A DNA stretch of 64,000 nt from Prostheceraeus crozeri (lineage: Eukaryota; Platyhelminthes; Polycladida; Euryleptidae), in the NCBI GenBank assembly GCA_907163375.1, contig CAJQUW010009248.1:62001-126000 (forward strand). The letters are read 5' to 3'. The notes beneath the pieces were generated by a model. That model was given only the letters and a program-made list of their open reading frames with translations. It searched no databases and had not been told where the DNA came from. The position numbers and the translations under genes were made by a program. How positions within the stretch are numbered: the first letter of the stretch is position 1; every line of letters starts with the position of its first letter. Of this stretch, positions 33,200 to 42,305 are shown one piece after another.

Positions 33200-33658
33200 T
33201 TTCAAATCATGATAGAACTTACAAATCATTTTTTTATTAGAGGATGGATTACATGAAAAGTTTTGAATAACAGATACAAATCGAGATACATGTAAACGTT
33301 TTAAGATGAAGTACAGTACAAAAGCACCACACGTTGATGAAAGTGGATGTTGTAGTATGCGTTCATTTCGCTGATATTGACGCGTATGTTTTCTCAACCA
33401 CTGCTGTGTTGGTATATTTGGAGGTTGAGCAAGAGAGTCAAATAGTTCACCACGTCGGTCTTCTCCAATAAAGATCGCTTTCCAATGCTCACCGCCTAAA
33501 TTCTTCGAATGAGTGTTTAGCACAATAAAGATGGGATAGTGATTTACTGCAGGTGGTAAGGTATCGAGTGAATAGACATTATCGAAAGCTTTCAACGTCG
33601 CTTCGTCTGCATTACGCTGCACTTTAGTCTTAATATCGTCAGCAGTCAACCAACTCAT
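33197..33658 (-). CDS. Adenain-like maturation cysteine protease, Polinton A
   Basis: This 153-aa protein has the catalytic layout of adenovirus-type (Ulp1/C5) proteases: His58 in GGEHWKAIF, Asp74 in ELFDS, Gln103 in ILQHPL and Cys110 in SSTCGAFVLYF. Its size is small but usual for Polinton proteases. It would cleave capsid precursors during virion maturation. Its ATG shares one base with the stop of the capsid gene (TAATG), which ties its expression to capsid. Confidence 0.9.
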   Translation of the reverse strand: MSWLTADDIKTKVQRNADEATLKAFDNVYSLDTLPPAVNHYPIFIVLNTHSKNLGGEHWKAIFIGEDRRGELFDSLAQPPNIPTQQWLRKHTRQYQRNERILQHPLSSTCGAFVLYFILKRLHVSRFVSVIQNFSCNPSSNKKMICKFYHDLK

Positions 33659-34906
33659 TAACGATTATACTGAAGAATCACGTCACGATACTTTGTAATT
33701 TCAATATTTGAATCGAAGACTGCATAAATTAATACATTGATCGTCTCAGGTAGTGTTCTTTTGAACGTCAAATCCAAACGAATATTATGAGGCACGTTCG
33801 CTTGACGATAGGGGCCACTAATGTCGCTGTCAGCAGTCAAATCAAATGCATAAATAGTATATCCACTCTTAAACTCTTTCATAGTGAGTCCGTTGGTATC
33901 ATCCGTATTGTAAAAGCCAAAGACATCCATAAAATCAACATAACTGCGCATAAATTGATCCGCAGCAAAATCTGGTTTGTAGGGTGGACCAGGATGACTC
34001 ACACCATTTACACGTAAAGCAATTTCACTTAACTGATTGTGTTTAAAATTGAAAGGATTCTTCTTTATTTTACCATTAAATGCATCATTTTCAACCATTG
34101 CCACCATGAGGGGCTTCGGTGCTTCCGATGGAAAGAGGGCATCTTTCATGAAACTCTTTTGATCTTTAGGAATTGTAAAGGTGAGAAGCTTTGTATGCTG
34201 AACGGTAAATGGCATTTTGGCGGTTAAGACCTTCAGCATGTCCTCTAATGACACTTGGATTCGGTACTACTCGACGAATGTAAAGTGCAATATCTTCCAC
34301 ATGAATTCTAAAATTGTCAACTTTAGCAAATGCATTCAGCGCAAATTCAGACTTATTCAATGTCAGCTTGAGTCGCATGCTGGTATTACAGAGTAAAAAC
34401 TTTGACTGTCTAAAGAAGTCTAAATTCAGCGGACCATATAGCTGACATACTCTACTATCTTTAATCATAGCAGATCACTTTACAAAGCCACTGTTTGTTT
34501 CAACATCAAATTTTCCTGCTTCATCTGTGTACCATCCCATGGCTTCCATATGACTTTTTTGTGCTGCTGGATGAAACTGTGATACATGATTGAAATATGA
34601 TTTATAGGGATAATCGCCTTGACCACCTTCCACCTGCTGCTCTCCAATCGTTAGAGAAACATCACGAAGTTATGTAGTCAATGGTAAATTGTTCAGTCCA
34701 ACTTTATGTGTATCGTCAATAGCAGTTCCATCTGCTTGCTGAATTCTAAACCTCAAATCAACCATCGCATAACTCAAATCTATGTAGTCATCACTACCAC
34801 CAGAAATAACAAATTCAATGGGGCCAGCATTCTCAGCTGTTCGAGGATGATAATCTACAATACTTGAACTAAGAATATCTGTCTGTATGGCTTGTTGATC
34901 AAACAA
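33658..34906 (-). pseudogene. Major capsid protein of Polinton A (broken)
   Basis: This is the double-jelly-roll capsid protein. Shared landmarks with the open copy in B are DYHPRTAENAGPIEFVI, DDYIDLSYAM, TIGEQQVEGGQSDYPYK, KFLLCNTSMRLKL and TLPETINVLIYAVFD. The order corresponds to the Polinton capsid family that includes C. elegans F54H12.2-like proteins. Here the gene has a few breaks. It lies between the basic core gene and the protease. Confidence 0.85.
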
Positions 34907-34935
34907 ACAAAAACCGGAAGTTTTACACTCTATGA

Positions 34936-35391
34936 TTAGAAGTTATGGCAGCGTCGTCGTTTAGCGCCTGATGAATGATTAGAGCCTCTGCGACGTTTGC
35001 GTGAATGCCTTTTGACTGAAGATCGTACCTTACCAGCTCCGCGATGTTTCCTCCTTCCTTTTTTCATTCGTTTAGGTGATTTCTTTCCTTGAGTAACACC
35101 AGCAAAGGTCTGCTTCAATGTTTTTAAACCACGTTCCTTCCCACGATTCAACAAACTGCTCTTAAAACTTCTACCTCTGGAAAGATCACTAGCAACATCA
35201 CCAGCAAAGCCAACGGCATTACTTAAATCATTTCGTTTTAAAGATCTACCGACATTGGATATGAGAGGTGCTACAACAGATTTCAGTGCACCAAGTATGC
35301 TACCTCCACGTTGGCGGCGAGCGCCGTTGTAAATTTGTCCTCCACCACTTACCTAGGAGGGTCGTGAATAAAATGAGGCAGTTGGATTCAT
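34936..35391 (-). pseudogene. Basic core/minor virion protein, Polinton A
   Basis: A Gly-rich segment RQRGGSILGALKSVVAPL with amphipathic helix potential is followed by a tail very rich in Lys and Arg (KKSPKRMKKGRRKHRGAGK and SSVKRHSRKRRRGSNHSS). The layout resembles adenovirus pVI/pX-like and Polinton minor virion proteins, which bind DNA or disrupt membranes. The gene looks broken near its start. Confidence 0.55.
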
Positions 35392-35432
35392 AGCTCAAAC
35401 CCTAAACATTGTTAGTTACAACTTTGCATGAA

Positions 35433-36653
35433 TCACTGTCGATCACTTAGATGAAAGATGGCGGCACGACGCATCCAAGAGTTCATACTTGAAGGATAAC
35501 CAGTCCATTTAACAAGACACCATTCTTCACCTTGCCTTTTTTTACATCGAATGATTTTCTCTACCAAATATGTTTCACTTTCAGTGACTACCTCAATCTC
35601 ATCGCGGTAAAAGCTACCCTCAATTTCTTCATTATCGTAATCTTTCAACTTGTAGGTGGTCGGAGAGTCTTTTTGATTAATCCTTGATACTGTAAATACC
35701 TCCTCTGTCCAATTCGGAAGGTACCCTTTAGCAAAAACACTTTTCACTTTTGAGATACGAACTTTATCACCAATTTTCACATCACTTTTCACATGAGTGC
35801 GTTTACGTTGGAATGATTCGCGCACTTTATCTACATTGTCAGCATTTACATCTACTGGTCTGAGTCCAATAGAACGATGGATAGAGTGATTGTAGGCATG
35901 GAGTGTATCTTGTAGAACCTTTGTCCAATTTTGTGTCAAGTTGGCAGTAAAATGTCGCCACAAGCGATTTTTTAATGTGCGATTAAAACGTTCAACGAGT
36001 GCAGCTTTATAAGCACTCTTTACACTAAACAACTCAATGTCATGCCTCTCAAATAATCTTGTCACATGCTGATTTTCAAACTCTTTCCCTTGATCACTCT
36101 GAATTCTTTTTAGAATGCGACCTTCTCGAAAAATTGTTTTGAATGCTTTTGCTACTCCTTTCCCTTCTTTAGTTTTTAAAGGTTGAGCCCACGCATAACG
36201 CGAGAAAATATCAATGACGGTTAAAATAAAATTATTGCCCGAGTTATGTTTTGAAATGGAGGCAACATCACACAAATCTGCTTGCCACTGTTCATCGATG
36301 TCATGAACAATATAATGTCGGGTGCGGTACTTCTTTTTCGCTTGTTTGTGGAGTGTATAGGTAGCCTGACCCTTTAACCATCGTTTCACTTGTGATTGTG
36401 GAAGACCACTCGCTTTTGATAATTTCTTGATAGATGCAAATCCTGCCGGATGTTTTACATCATAATAGATTGACTTCAAACGTTCAGTCGATGACGACTG
36501 ACTCTTTTTTCTCCTTCTCATCTTTTTGTTTTCTTGCCTTTCTACATTTACAACAACTGCAGCATTTAGCTTTAGCGGTTTTGCGATCGTGTTCACATTG
36601 CTTAGGGGTTTCATTGTGAGAGCTGGCGCAGCAAGTGCAAGTGACAACGACAT
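35433..36653 (-). CDS. int: Chromodomain integrase of Polinton A
   Basis: This is a 406-aa frame; a later ATG (residue 45, MRRRKKSQ) is an equally good start. A helical N-terminal region with SGLPQSQVKRWLKG precedes the RNase-H-fold core. Asp126 lies in WQADLCDV, Asp187 in IQSDQGKEF and Glu221 in ALVERFNRTLK. A basic SH3-like segment follows (VKIGDKVRISKVKSVF, PNWTEEVFTVSRI), then a C-terminal chromodomain with YLVEKIIRCKK and EWCLVKWTGYPSSMNSW. It would insert the element and make the 6-bp target duplication. The chromodomain may steer it to modified chromatin. The frame is uninterrupted. Confidence 0.9.
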   Translation of the reverse strand: MSLSLALAAPALTMKPLSNVNTIAKPLKLNAAVVVNVERQENKKMRRRKKSQSSSTERLKSIYYDVKHPAGFASIKKLSKASGLPQSQVKRWLKGQATYTLHKQAKKKYRTRHYIVHDIDEQWQADLCDVASISKHNSGNNFILTVIDIFSRYAWAQPLKTKEGKGVAKAFKTIFREGRILKRIQSDQGKEFENQHVTRLFERHDIELFSVKSAYKAALVERFNRTLKNRLWRHFTANLTQNWTKVLQDTLHAYNHSIHRSIGLRPVDVNADNVDKVRESFQRKRTHVKSDVKIGDKVRISKVKSVFAKGYLPNWTEEVFTVSRINQKDSPTTYKLKDYDNEEIEGSFYRDEIEVVTESETYLVEKIIRCKKRQGEEWCLVKWTGYPSSMNSWMRRAAIFHLSDRQ

Positions 36654-36699
36654 TCACCTCTGGCGGCTCATTACATGGGAAGCAACACATCTTCTTCAT
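36484..36699 (-). CDS. Cys-rich 71-aa ORF overlapping the integrase start
   Basis: It starts one base after the stop of the 230-aa gene and runs in another frame over the integrase N-terminus. Thirteen of 71 residues are Cys, in the clusters MCCFPC, CTCCAS and KCCSCCKCRKARKQK, with a Lys-rich tail. The open frame and all clusters are kept in copy B. Metal binding is likely; the function is unknown. Confidence 0.55.
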   Translation of the reverse strand: MKKMCCFPCNEPPEVNVVVTCTCCASSHNETPKQCEHDRKTAKAKCCSCCKCRKARKQKDEKEKKESVVID

Positions 36700-36700
36700 A

Positions 36701-37393
36701 TTAATAGTCTGAGAACATGTATTTCCTGGGAGGAGCTGTTTTACGTTTTCCTTTTACTAGTTTTAGTGGTGGTGTAGATCTACGTCGAGTTCTTCCTCTT
36801 GTTTGCTTAGTGAGTGTGGGAGGGGATGTAGCAGGTGACGTCTTAAACCAATTTGTTGGCATTTTCATCGTCTGAAGCATTGGAGCAGTAGCCACTGTTG
36901 AATCAAGTTCTTTCAATGTCTCATTATTCAAAGCAAATTTTGGCACATTATGCTTTTTCAATAGTTTAAGAAAGTATGACCAACCAGGTAGAACATAGCC
37001 CTGACGGCGCTTTCTACGTGTCGCATACTGAATCAAGTCTTCATAACGTGAAGCATCAATCACTTTATTTTCATCTGTAATGATTTCTCCTCTATCATTT
37101 ACATTGAGATGGGGTTCAATACTGTTGAAAAGAGATATGGCATGTGCGCGAGATGCTAAAGGTGTAGCAGTCGATACAGAGTCACGCATCTTATTTTTCA
37201 AGTTTTTCAATTGCTCAACAGTTTCCGATTGTAATAATACAGCACGATGTGGATCTTTGATGTGAACATTTTGCTGATAATCTATTTCTTTCCTATACAT
37301 TTGATTTGCAAGAGGTTGCTTTACTTGCTGCATGGCAGTCAATTGTACATATTCATCCTGAGGAATAACAATCATGCGAGAATAAGAACTCAT
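36701..37393 (-). CDS. Conserved Polinton protein of 230 aa, unknown function
   Basis: It begins MSSYSRMIVIPQDEYVQL. A central region with LASRAHAISLFNSIEPHL, VIDASRYEDLIQYATR and PGWSYFLKLLKKHNVPKF resembles a protein commonly found beside the packaging ATPase in invertebrate Polintons. The C-terminal 45 residues are basic and Pro/Thr-rich (QTRGRTRRRSTPPLK) and probably disordered. Its start codon overlaps the ATPase stop (ATGA). It is uninterrupted in both copies. A virion or packaging role is inferred from position only. Confidence 0.6.
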   Translation of the reverse strand: MSSYSRMIVIPQDEYVQLTAMQQVKQPLANQMYRKEIDYQQNVHIKDPHRAVLLQSETVEQLKNLKNKMRDSVSTATPLASRAHAISLFNSIEPHLNVNDRGEIITDENKVIDASRYEDLIQYATRRKRRQGYVLPGWSYFLKLLKKHNVPKFALNNETLKELDSTVATAPMLQTMKMPTNWFKTSPATSPPTLTKQTRGRTRRRSTPPLKLVKGKRKTAPPRKYMFSDY

Positions 37394-38007
37394 AGTTTGT
37401 AGATAATCATGGGAGTTTTCAAAATATCACTTCGAAATCTAAATTCTTCCGGACACTCTTGCGTAAAGTAAATGAATAAGTAACCGTATGGTTTTTCAGT
37501 AGCTGCTTGGAAAATTTCAATTAAGGCTTTTGATCCTCTGGGTGCAACTTGTCGCGCTAAAATTTCAAATTGACTTTTATCTCGCGGATTCTTGAAAATA
37601 GCATAATAGTGTGTATTCAGGTTTCGTGTACGAGCTTCTTTTCCATCAGGAAACAAATTTTGTGTGATATAGATGATAAAGCACCTTTTATGATGTGCCG
37701 CGCGAGTGAACATATCTGCAACATCTTTTGAATTCTTACTTTCTTTTAAAAAATCATCCAATACAACAACATCATTAGACTGAAGTTTATCCACTGCAAT
37801 AATTCCTTCATGTCGAATAAAGTTACGATTTTGTAATTCCTGAAACAGCGACGGTTGATAGATACCATAACACCAAATCACTCGATTGATAGGTTCCTTA
37901 AACAACTCCCTTCTTTTATCCAATAAATTCAGCGTGAAAACAGTTTTACCTGCATGAGATGGACCTGATACAGTCAGAACTTTATCACATTGAAGTCTGA
38001 AATCCAT
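37390..38007 (-). CDS. FtsK/HerA-type packaging ATPase of Polinton A
   Basis: Starting at MDFRLQCDK, the protein shows a Walker A motif GPSHAGKT (residues 15-22), a Walker B motif VVVLDD (about 80-85) and a TQN sensor at about 115-117. This is the compact A32/FtsK-HerA ATPase that pumps DNA into capsids in Polintons and relatives. The longer frame upstream lacks an ATG and overlaps the pVI-like gene, so the internal Met is the chosen start. The frame is open throughout. Confidence 0.88.
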   Translation of the reverse strand: MDFRLQCDKVLTVSGPSHAGKTVFTLNLLDKRRELFKEPINRVIWCYGIYQPSLFQELQNRNFIRHEGIIAVDKLQSNDVVVLDDFLKESKNSKDVADMFTRAAHHKRCFIIYITQNLFPDGKEARTRNLNTHYYAIFKNPRDKSQFEILARQVAPRGSKALIEIFQAATEKPYGYLFIYFTQECPEEFRFRSDILKTPMIIYKL

Positions 38008-38038
38008 TTTAATACCTTGAGATTCAACATTTGTATAA

Positions 38039-38404
38039 TTAACGCTTAGAGCCAAAGATATTACCCAATAGGTTGCCCACGACAGGAGCTAACATTGGAA
38101 GTATTGCTGAAAGGAAACCGCCCTTTTGTGTTAGAGTTATCCTCTTTCATTGAAGTGGGACTTTAGGATTGGAGATGAAACGCAATTTTGTGGCATATCG
38201 CTTAAGTAACTTTAGTTGTTTTGGCGCTAATTTCTTCGTCCTCAACTTTCTGACATGAGAAATAATTTCACGAATGAATTTATCGTTGGCATATCGTATA
38301 GCATTGTATCGCTGATTTGCTTTCATTCGTCGGAGAGCTTGAATGGCTGAAGAAAACTTTGAAGACTTTTGACTTTTACGTTTCGCCATTTTACGTTTCG
38401 CCAT
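38039..38404 (-). pseudogene. Basic pVI-like virion protein, Polinton A (broken)
   Basis: A Lys/Arg-rich body (MAKRKMAKRKSQKSSKF, RYANDKFIREIISHVRKLR, KLLKRYATKLRFI) is followed by a hydrophobic Gly-rich C-terminus after TQKGGF. This is the layout of a small Polinton protein likened to adenovirus pVI. The gene looks broken once here. Confidence 0.55.
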
Positions 38405-38412
38405 TTTCCGTG

Positions 38413-38778
38413 TTAGTCTTTGCTAAAACCTATCTTTACCACATTTGCATAGGTACTAACTATTGCGACATAAGTGACACTCGAAATGAGCAACATCACA
38501 GTGGTTAAATTTGCAAAGTTGAATGCATCTACGTATGAAACAGCGTTGACAAAAGCGTGCTTACATCTCTTGAAGATGCGCTTTTCATTTCCATCCTTTC
38601 GCTTACATACATCACAACACATAGTTTCACCGTTACTGATGTCTATAGCAAGTCTTTTTGAAGATATGAATTTGCTAGCCTTTTCTAAATAATAGACGCA
38701 TGTACAGAAGGAATATACTTCGAGAGTGAGCAGACATAGCTGGAAAACCAGTTGTGCTACAATCAAGTACCACTGCAT
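38413..38778 (-). pseudogene. Membrane-anchored RING-finger protein, Polinton A
   Basis: A hydrophobic N-terminal segment (MQWYLIVAQLVFQLCLLTLE) acts as signal anchor and is followed by YLEKASKFISSKR and then the start of a C3HC4-type RING (CCDVCKRKDG, FKRCKHAF). The gene looks broken within the RING in this copy; see copy B for the open version. It is probably an E3 ubiquitin ligase-like host-interaction protein. Confidence 0.6.
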
Positions 38779-38780
38779 TT

Positions 38781-39191
38781 TCAATTTTTCTTTATGGAAA
38801 GTTGAATGTGAATATCTGAAATCGCTTCAATCACTAGACTGCTACCATGATGGTTAAATGCGTTAAGACGTTCAGCAATTTTTATCATATGTCTTTTAAA
38901 AAATTCTTCGGGGTGATCTACCACTTCCATTGAATAAGAAGCAAAATGGAAAGAGCGACTTTCCACCTCTTCCTTTCCAAAATGACTAAACTTAATTTTC
39001 ACAACTAATCGCGCCATGACAATGCTATCAGAGAATGCATTCATTAACTCTAGAAATAGAGTGCTAGCATCATCGACCACTGCTTCGATGTCGGTCTCAT
39101 CTTTATGAAAATTTATCACATAATCTTGAACAGCTCCTTTTAAACTTTGCCTATGAAAATGTAATGTTCCGCAGTCGTTTGTGAAAGACAT
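38781..39191 (-). CDS. Conserved Polinton protein of 136 aa, unknown function
   Basis: The frame starts MSFTNDCGTLHFHRQSLKG. The strongest features are MARLVVKIKFSHFG, RSFHFASYSMEVVDHPE, EEFFKRHMIKIAERL and SSLVIEAISDIHIQLS, ending in KKN. I recall similar proteins near Polinton polymerases (PEEFF...GSG...I..I.VHL), with no assigned activity. It lies two bases upstream of the RING gene, so the two are probably co-expressed. Intact. Confidence 0.55.
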   Translation of the reverse strand: MSFTNDCGTLHFHRQSLKGAVQDYVINFHKDETDIEAVVDDASTLFLELMNAFSDSIVMARLVVKIKFSHFGKEEVESRSFHFASYSMEVVDHPEEFFKRHMIKIAERLNAFNHHGSSLVIEAISDIHIQLSIKKN

Positions 39192-39275
39192 GATCGCCCT
39201 TTATCTAACCCATCCATTGCATGAAAACAACTCTTCTCATTGCAACATTCATTGAATTACGGTAACAAGCATGCA

Positions 39276-39806
39276 TTATAAATCAATGGTTTGAAAGAGA
39301 TAAAATAGATACAGCTGGTAACTATCATACAGCGAGCAATGATAACCATACAGGACTTTGGCAGTGCTGAGGTAAGTTGGAAAGAAGCATTGGTTATGAA
39401 CGTAGCTACTACAACGAACAGACAAAATAGGAACAGATAAATCCTTAAAACGTTTCGTGACTTCATGATAATGTTGATTCACTCTACTATCCCAAGGTGG
39501 GAGCGAAATATCATCAATGATTAGATTGGGAAATACTTTCCTCTCCTTACCAGGATTATTACAAAAGATGCGTATAACATTGAAAGCAGCTAACCATCGT
39601 TTAAAGTCAATAAGAAGAGCACTCTCACAAGAAAAGCCATAGTCTTGCAAATATTTCAGATTAAGTCCATGAATGTGTTTTCTCACCCATTGATCAACAT
39701 TGGGATTGCAGTTGGCATGTTGATGATAGACACTAACAATCTGATATGTCCAATTGTTCATAGCAATAGCACTGAGCTCCTGTACAGGTTCACCCTCACA
39801 ATCCAT
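39276..39806 (-). CDS. DEDDh-type 3'-5' exonuclease-like protein, Polinton A
   Basis: This 176-aa protein opens with MDCEGEPVQELSAIAMN, where Asp2 and Glu4 fit the Exo I D-x-E motif. Near the end, GYHCSLYDSYQLYLFY places His156 and Asp161 in an H-x4-D motif, the signature of DEDDh nucleases. WVRKHIHGLNLKYLQDYG and an Asp-rich patch (NLIIDDISLP) could hold the middle Asp. It is separate from the exonuclease domain of the polymerase, so the element encodes a second exonuclease. Possible roles are proofreading, DNA processing or RNA decay. Assigned by motif only. Confidence 0.6.
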   Translation of the reverse strand: MDCEGEPVQELSAIAMNNWTYQIVSVYHQHANCNPNVDQWVRKHIHGLNLKYLQDYGFSCESALLIDFKRWLAAFNVIRIFCNNPGKERKVFPNLIIDDISLPPWDSRVNQHYHEVTKRFKDLSVPILSVRCSSYVHNQCFFPTYLSTAKVLYGYHCSLYDSYQLYLFYLFQTIDL

Positions 39807-39858
39807 AAAAATGATGATAGAAGCCTAAAACGGAAATTTACACATCTAAGGAAACGTT

Positions 39859-39984
39859 CTATAACATATTACAAAATGAAGAATTACATCGATGCTTTTC
39901 ACGACAACATACACAAATGATATGATGGCAACGAAGAAGTAAAATGTATCTAATAAGACCACGTCTACGACACTCAAAGCACAT
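39859..39984 (-). CDS. Small RING-like Cys-rich protein, Polinton A
   Basis: From MCFECRRRGLIRYILLL the 41 residues carry C-x2-C, then RCHHIICVCCREKHRC and SSFC. That is a C-x-H-x3-C-x-C pattern close to a RING finger. A longer frame reaches back to 40,107 over the end of the upstream gene. It is a second RING-like gene, besides the membrane RING at 38.4-38.8 kb. Conserved in copy B. Confidence 0.45.
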   Translation of the reverse strand: MCFECRRRGLIRYILLLRCHHIICVCCREKHRCNSSFCNML

Positions 39985-40018
39985 AAGCGAATTGTCATAG
40001 GGTAGAGTTAGGAAAGGA

Positions 40019-40793
40019 CTAGTAATTCTCCTTCTTTGATTTGCGTTTTGATGCAGCATTCTTGTCCGACTTGCGCTTCGTACCACTGCTGTTAAGGATT
40101 TGATCAATTATGTCGTCCACGTTGGGTGGTTTTGGAATATATAGGATGGATTCCATATGCATGGAGAATGAGGCTATTTTATTATCCTTGTGACGACCAT
40201 AATATAGCCCATTCACTTTGAAAAGGATATCCCAAGTACCTTCTCCGAGCTCGTCGCATGTGATGGGTGTTGAATGATCTCCCTCCTTCTTATAGTAAGT
40301 GCACCAATGTGATACCGGTAGGCAAATGTGATTACCATCCCAAATCTTTCTATAGGGAGTATCCTTGTCATCTGTCGCCTTCCACTCTTGAGCAAGAGGA
40401 GTAGGAATGTCCATATTTAATGTCACGTACTCCTCAATAATATCAAGTTGGTGGCGAATGTACGGACTCACGGGGATCAGTATGTAGTCTCCATACTGAT
40501 TATGCATTATCTTGACATCCGTGGAAGGGAGCATTCCCGTTTGGAGTACTACGCCATGATCGTCATAACGCAAGACTTGTTCAAATTTACGCTGTAGCGG
40601 TGTAGGATTATGTACCTTGGTTGTTTCTTCCACTGGCCTCAGTTGTAGATGATCTGATCGTAGCGAACCTTGTAACGTTTGACCGCCATTTTGTCCTACT
40701 AGTGCAGCAGATGGAGTAGATGCCTAAAAATGAAAAAGACTGTATTAAGTTTACGTTCAAGGGAGGAGAGGGAGGAAAGTAGCGACTTACCAT
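40019..40793 (-). CDS. Promoter-proximal, possible ssDNA-binding protein, Polinton A
   Basis: The first exon is just the ATG (40,791-40,793). A 67-bp intron (GTAAG donor at 40,790, TAG acceptor at 40,724) follows, then a frame of about 235 residues starting ASTPSAALVGQNGG. Strand-rich segments such as TWDILFKVNGLYYGRHKD and SFSMHMESILYIPKP suggest an OB-like fold. The C-terminus is a nuclear-localisation-like KRKSDKNAASKRKSKK. A role in binding replicating DNA is a guess based on position and fold-like pattern. The same structure is kept in copy B. Confidence 0.55.
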
Positions 40794-40879
40794 TTTAGTT
40801 GGATAATAGAATAGAGAGAGAGAGAAAATGTGCGTCCGTCACTCGTGCGATTCAACGATGGAATGATTCTCACTGTCGA

Positions 40880-40940
40880 AGGTTCGCTATTTATATAGAA
40901 ATGCTTGATTCTCATTGGATGATGATCCTCATTGGACAAT
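40880..40940 (-). promoter_or_regulatory. CCAAT/TATA promoter of the structural block, Polinton A
   Basis: On the minus strand there are two CCAAT boxes (complement of ATTGG at 40,931 and 40,914), then TATATAAAT (40,889-40,897), about 100 bases before the ATG. It is the only good promoter I see upstream of more than a dozen closely packed genes. Confidence 0.7.
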
Positions 40941-41218
40941 AACATCAAGCTGATTCCAAATCTGGCCTCCGTTTACCAATCCGAGCCTTCATTCGCCCGC
41001 TGGAGCTGTTTCTTGGGAAATTCTAACTCTGTCGTTTTTCGTCAATCTCCCAAAATCTTAAATGGCGTCTCACATCTAAACGAAGACAGATATGAACAAG
41101 GCGTTTCTTTCACAGAATTTGTCTCACTCTTAGCTTTCAAACGAGCTATTGCACGACAAAATCTGTCCACTAGAGGCCAAGAGCGAAGCTAGCTCTCCCG
41201 AGGGGGGGGAGGTCAGTG

Positions 41219-41859
41219 AAATTTGATGAAAAATGTTTTGGTGAAGGTCCCAGGTCGAAATGCGACACTTTGGAAAAATTTCAAAATTTTACCCATACAA
41301 AGCCACTCTGACACTTAGGATTTTTTCAGGTGAGCTCCGACCTAAAATCTTGTAACAGCTCTAACTTTTGAACGGCTGGTCCGATTGACTCGCGGCAAAA
41401 ATGGCGTCGAGCAGTTTTTCCTCCTCTTTCAAACGAGTAGCTGTAAGACAAAATCCGTTCACTAGAACCAAAGTTAGAAGATTGCTGTCGGGGGGGGGTC
41501 CGTGAAATTTGATGAAAAATGTTTTGGTGAAGGTCCCAGGTCGAAATGACACACTTTGGAAAAATTTCAAAATTTTACCTATACAAAGCCACTCTGACAC
41601 TTAGGATTTTTTCAGGTGAGCTACAACAGTCCACCCTCCCAACCTGGCCGGCACACCACGCCAACCTGGCCGGCACACCACGCCAACCTGGACAGCACAT
41701 CACCGCGCGCTATACGACGGCCGGCCAGAGGGGGGGACGTCAGCGAACCTTTCGGACTCACTTGGCCGGCACACCACGACACTCTGCCATTCCAGAGGGG
41801 GGGACGTCAGCGACGGCGGCCATCTTGCGCGGTCCAGAAGTGGAGTTTTACTTACTACT
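41219..41859 (-). repeat. Right terminal inverted repeat of Polinton A
   Basis: About 641 bp, pairing with 20,219-20,903. It has one fewer C-run unit and one more GTGTGCCGGCCAGGTTGG unit than the left repeat, so the two ends have drifted in repeat number while staying nearly identical elsewhere. Confidence 0.85.
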
Positions 41860-42069
41860 TACTCAGCCCAGAATTATGATTGTAAAGTACCTGACTATAA
41901 AGCGAAACACATCTAGATTTGGTGAGCCTCTTTATGTCTGCAAACACAAACATTTTGAGCAACTTTATCCACATTCTTACATACATTGTCGATCAAAAGC
42001 ATGATAATAGCACACGCACATCATAGGAAATGACCTGAAGACATTCCATGTAAAAATTAAGCCTCTGGG

Positions 42070-42305
42070 TTTAGTACTTTTCGTTTAATCAAAGAAAACA
42101 AAGAAAACTTCCTTTTAACCAAAAACTTCAATCTCCGTCTATAGTATTAGCAGGTGGTTTTTCTTTGATCCTGTCTTACAAGAAGAGGAACTCACTAGAA
42201 CTCAGCAGACGTGTCGATTCGTAATAGGCATGCTGTGTACATCATTCTGTGGAAGTCTTATTCTCGGCCTCTTTCTCTGGAGAAACTCGTTCTGGCTGTC
42301 GGACT
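42070..42305 (-). repeat. Right arm of the inverted repeat flanking Polinton A
   Basis: It is the inverse partner of 19,960-20,215, with shared tracts TTTCGTTTAATC, AAGAAGAGGAA and GAAACTCGTTCTG. The 41,866-42,069 stretch between the Polinton and this arm has no partner on the left. Confidence 0.7.

Larger units (their letters stand above)
20219..41859. mobile_element. Polinton (Maverick) copy A, complete-looking fossil
   Basis: It is about 21.6 kb with inverted ends beginning AGTAGTAAGTAAAACTCC and finishing with the complement, i.e. 5'-AG...CT-3', as Polintons have. The flanking hexamers TACTGA (20,213-20,218) and TACTCA (41,860-41,865) match at five of six positions, consistent with the 6-bp target duplication of the family. 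It carries protein-primed polymerase, chromodomain integrase, packaging ATPase, adenain-like protease and double-jelly-roll capsid genes, the hallmark Polinton set. Both ends are present, but about ten breaks are spread over several genes, so it is a fossil. Protein identity to copy B is very high, implying a young age. Confidence 0.9.

Noticed and set aside
35433-36653. Integrase as part of an LTR retrotransposon
   Set aside because: No gag, protease-RT or LTRs nearby; it sits among Polinton genes and has the Polinton arrangement.
39645-39920. Plus-strand ORF within Polinton A
   Set aside because: Antisense to the exonuclease-like gene; its copy B counterpart is also just the opposite strand of that gene.
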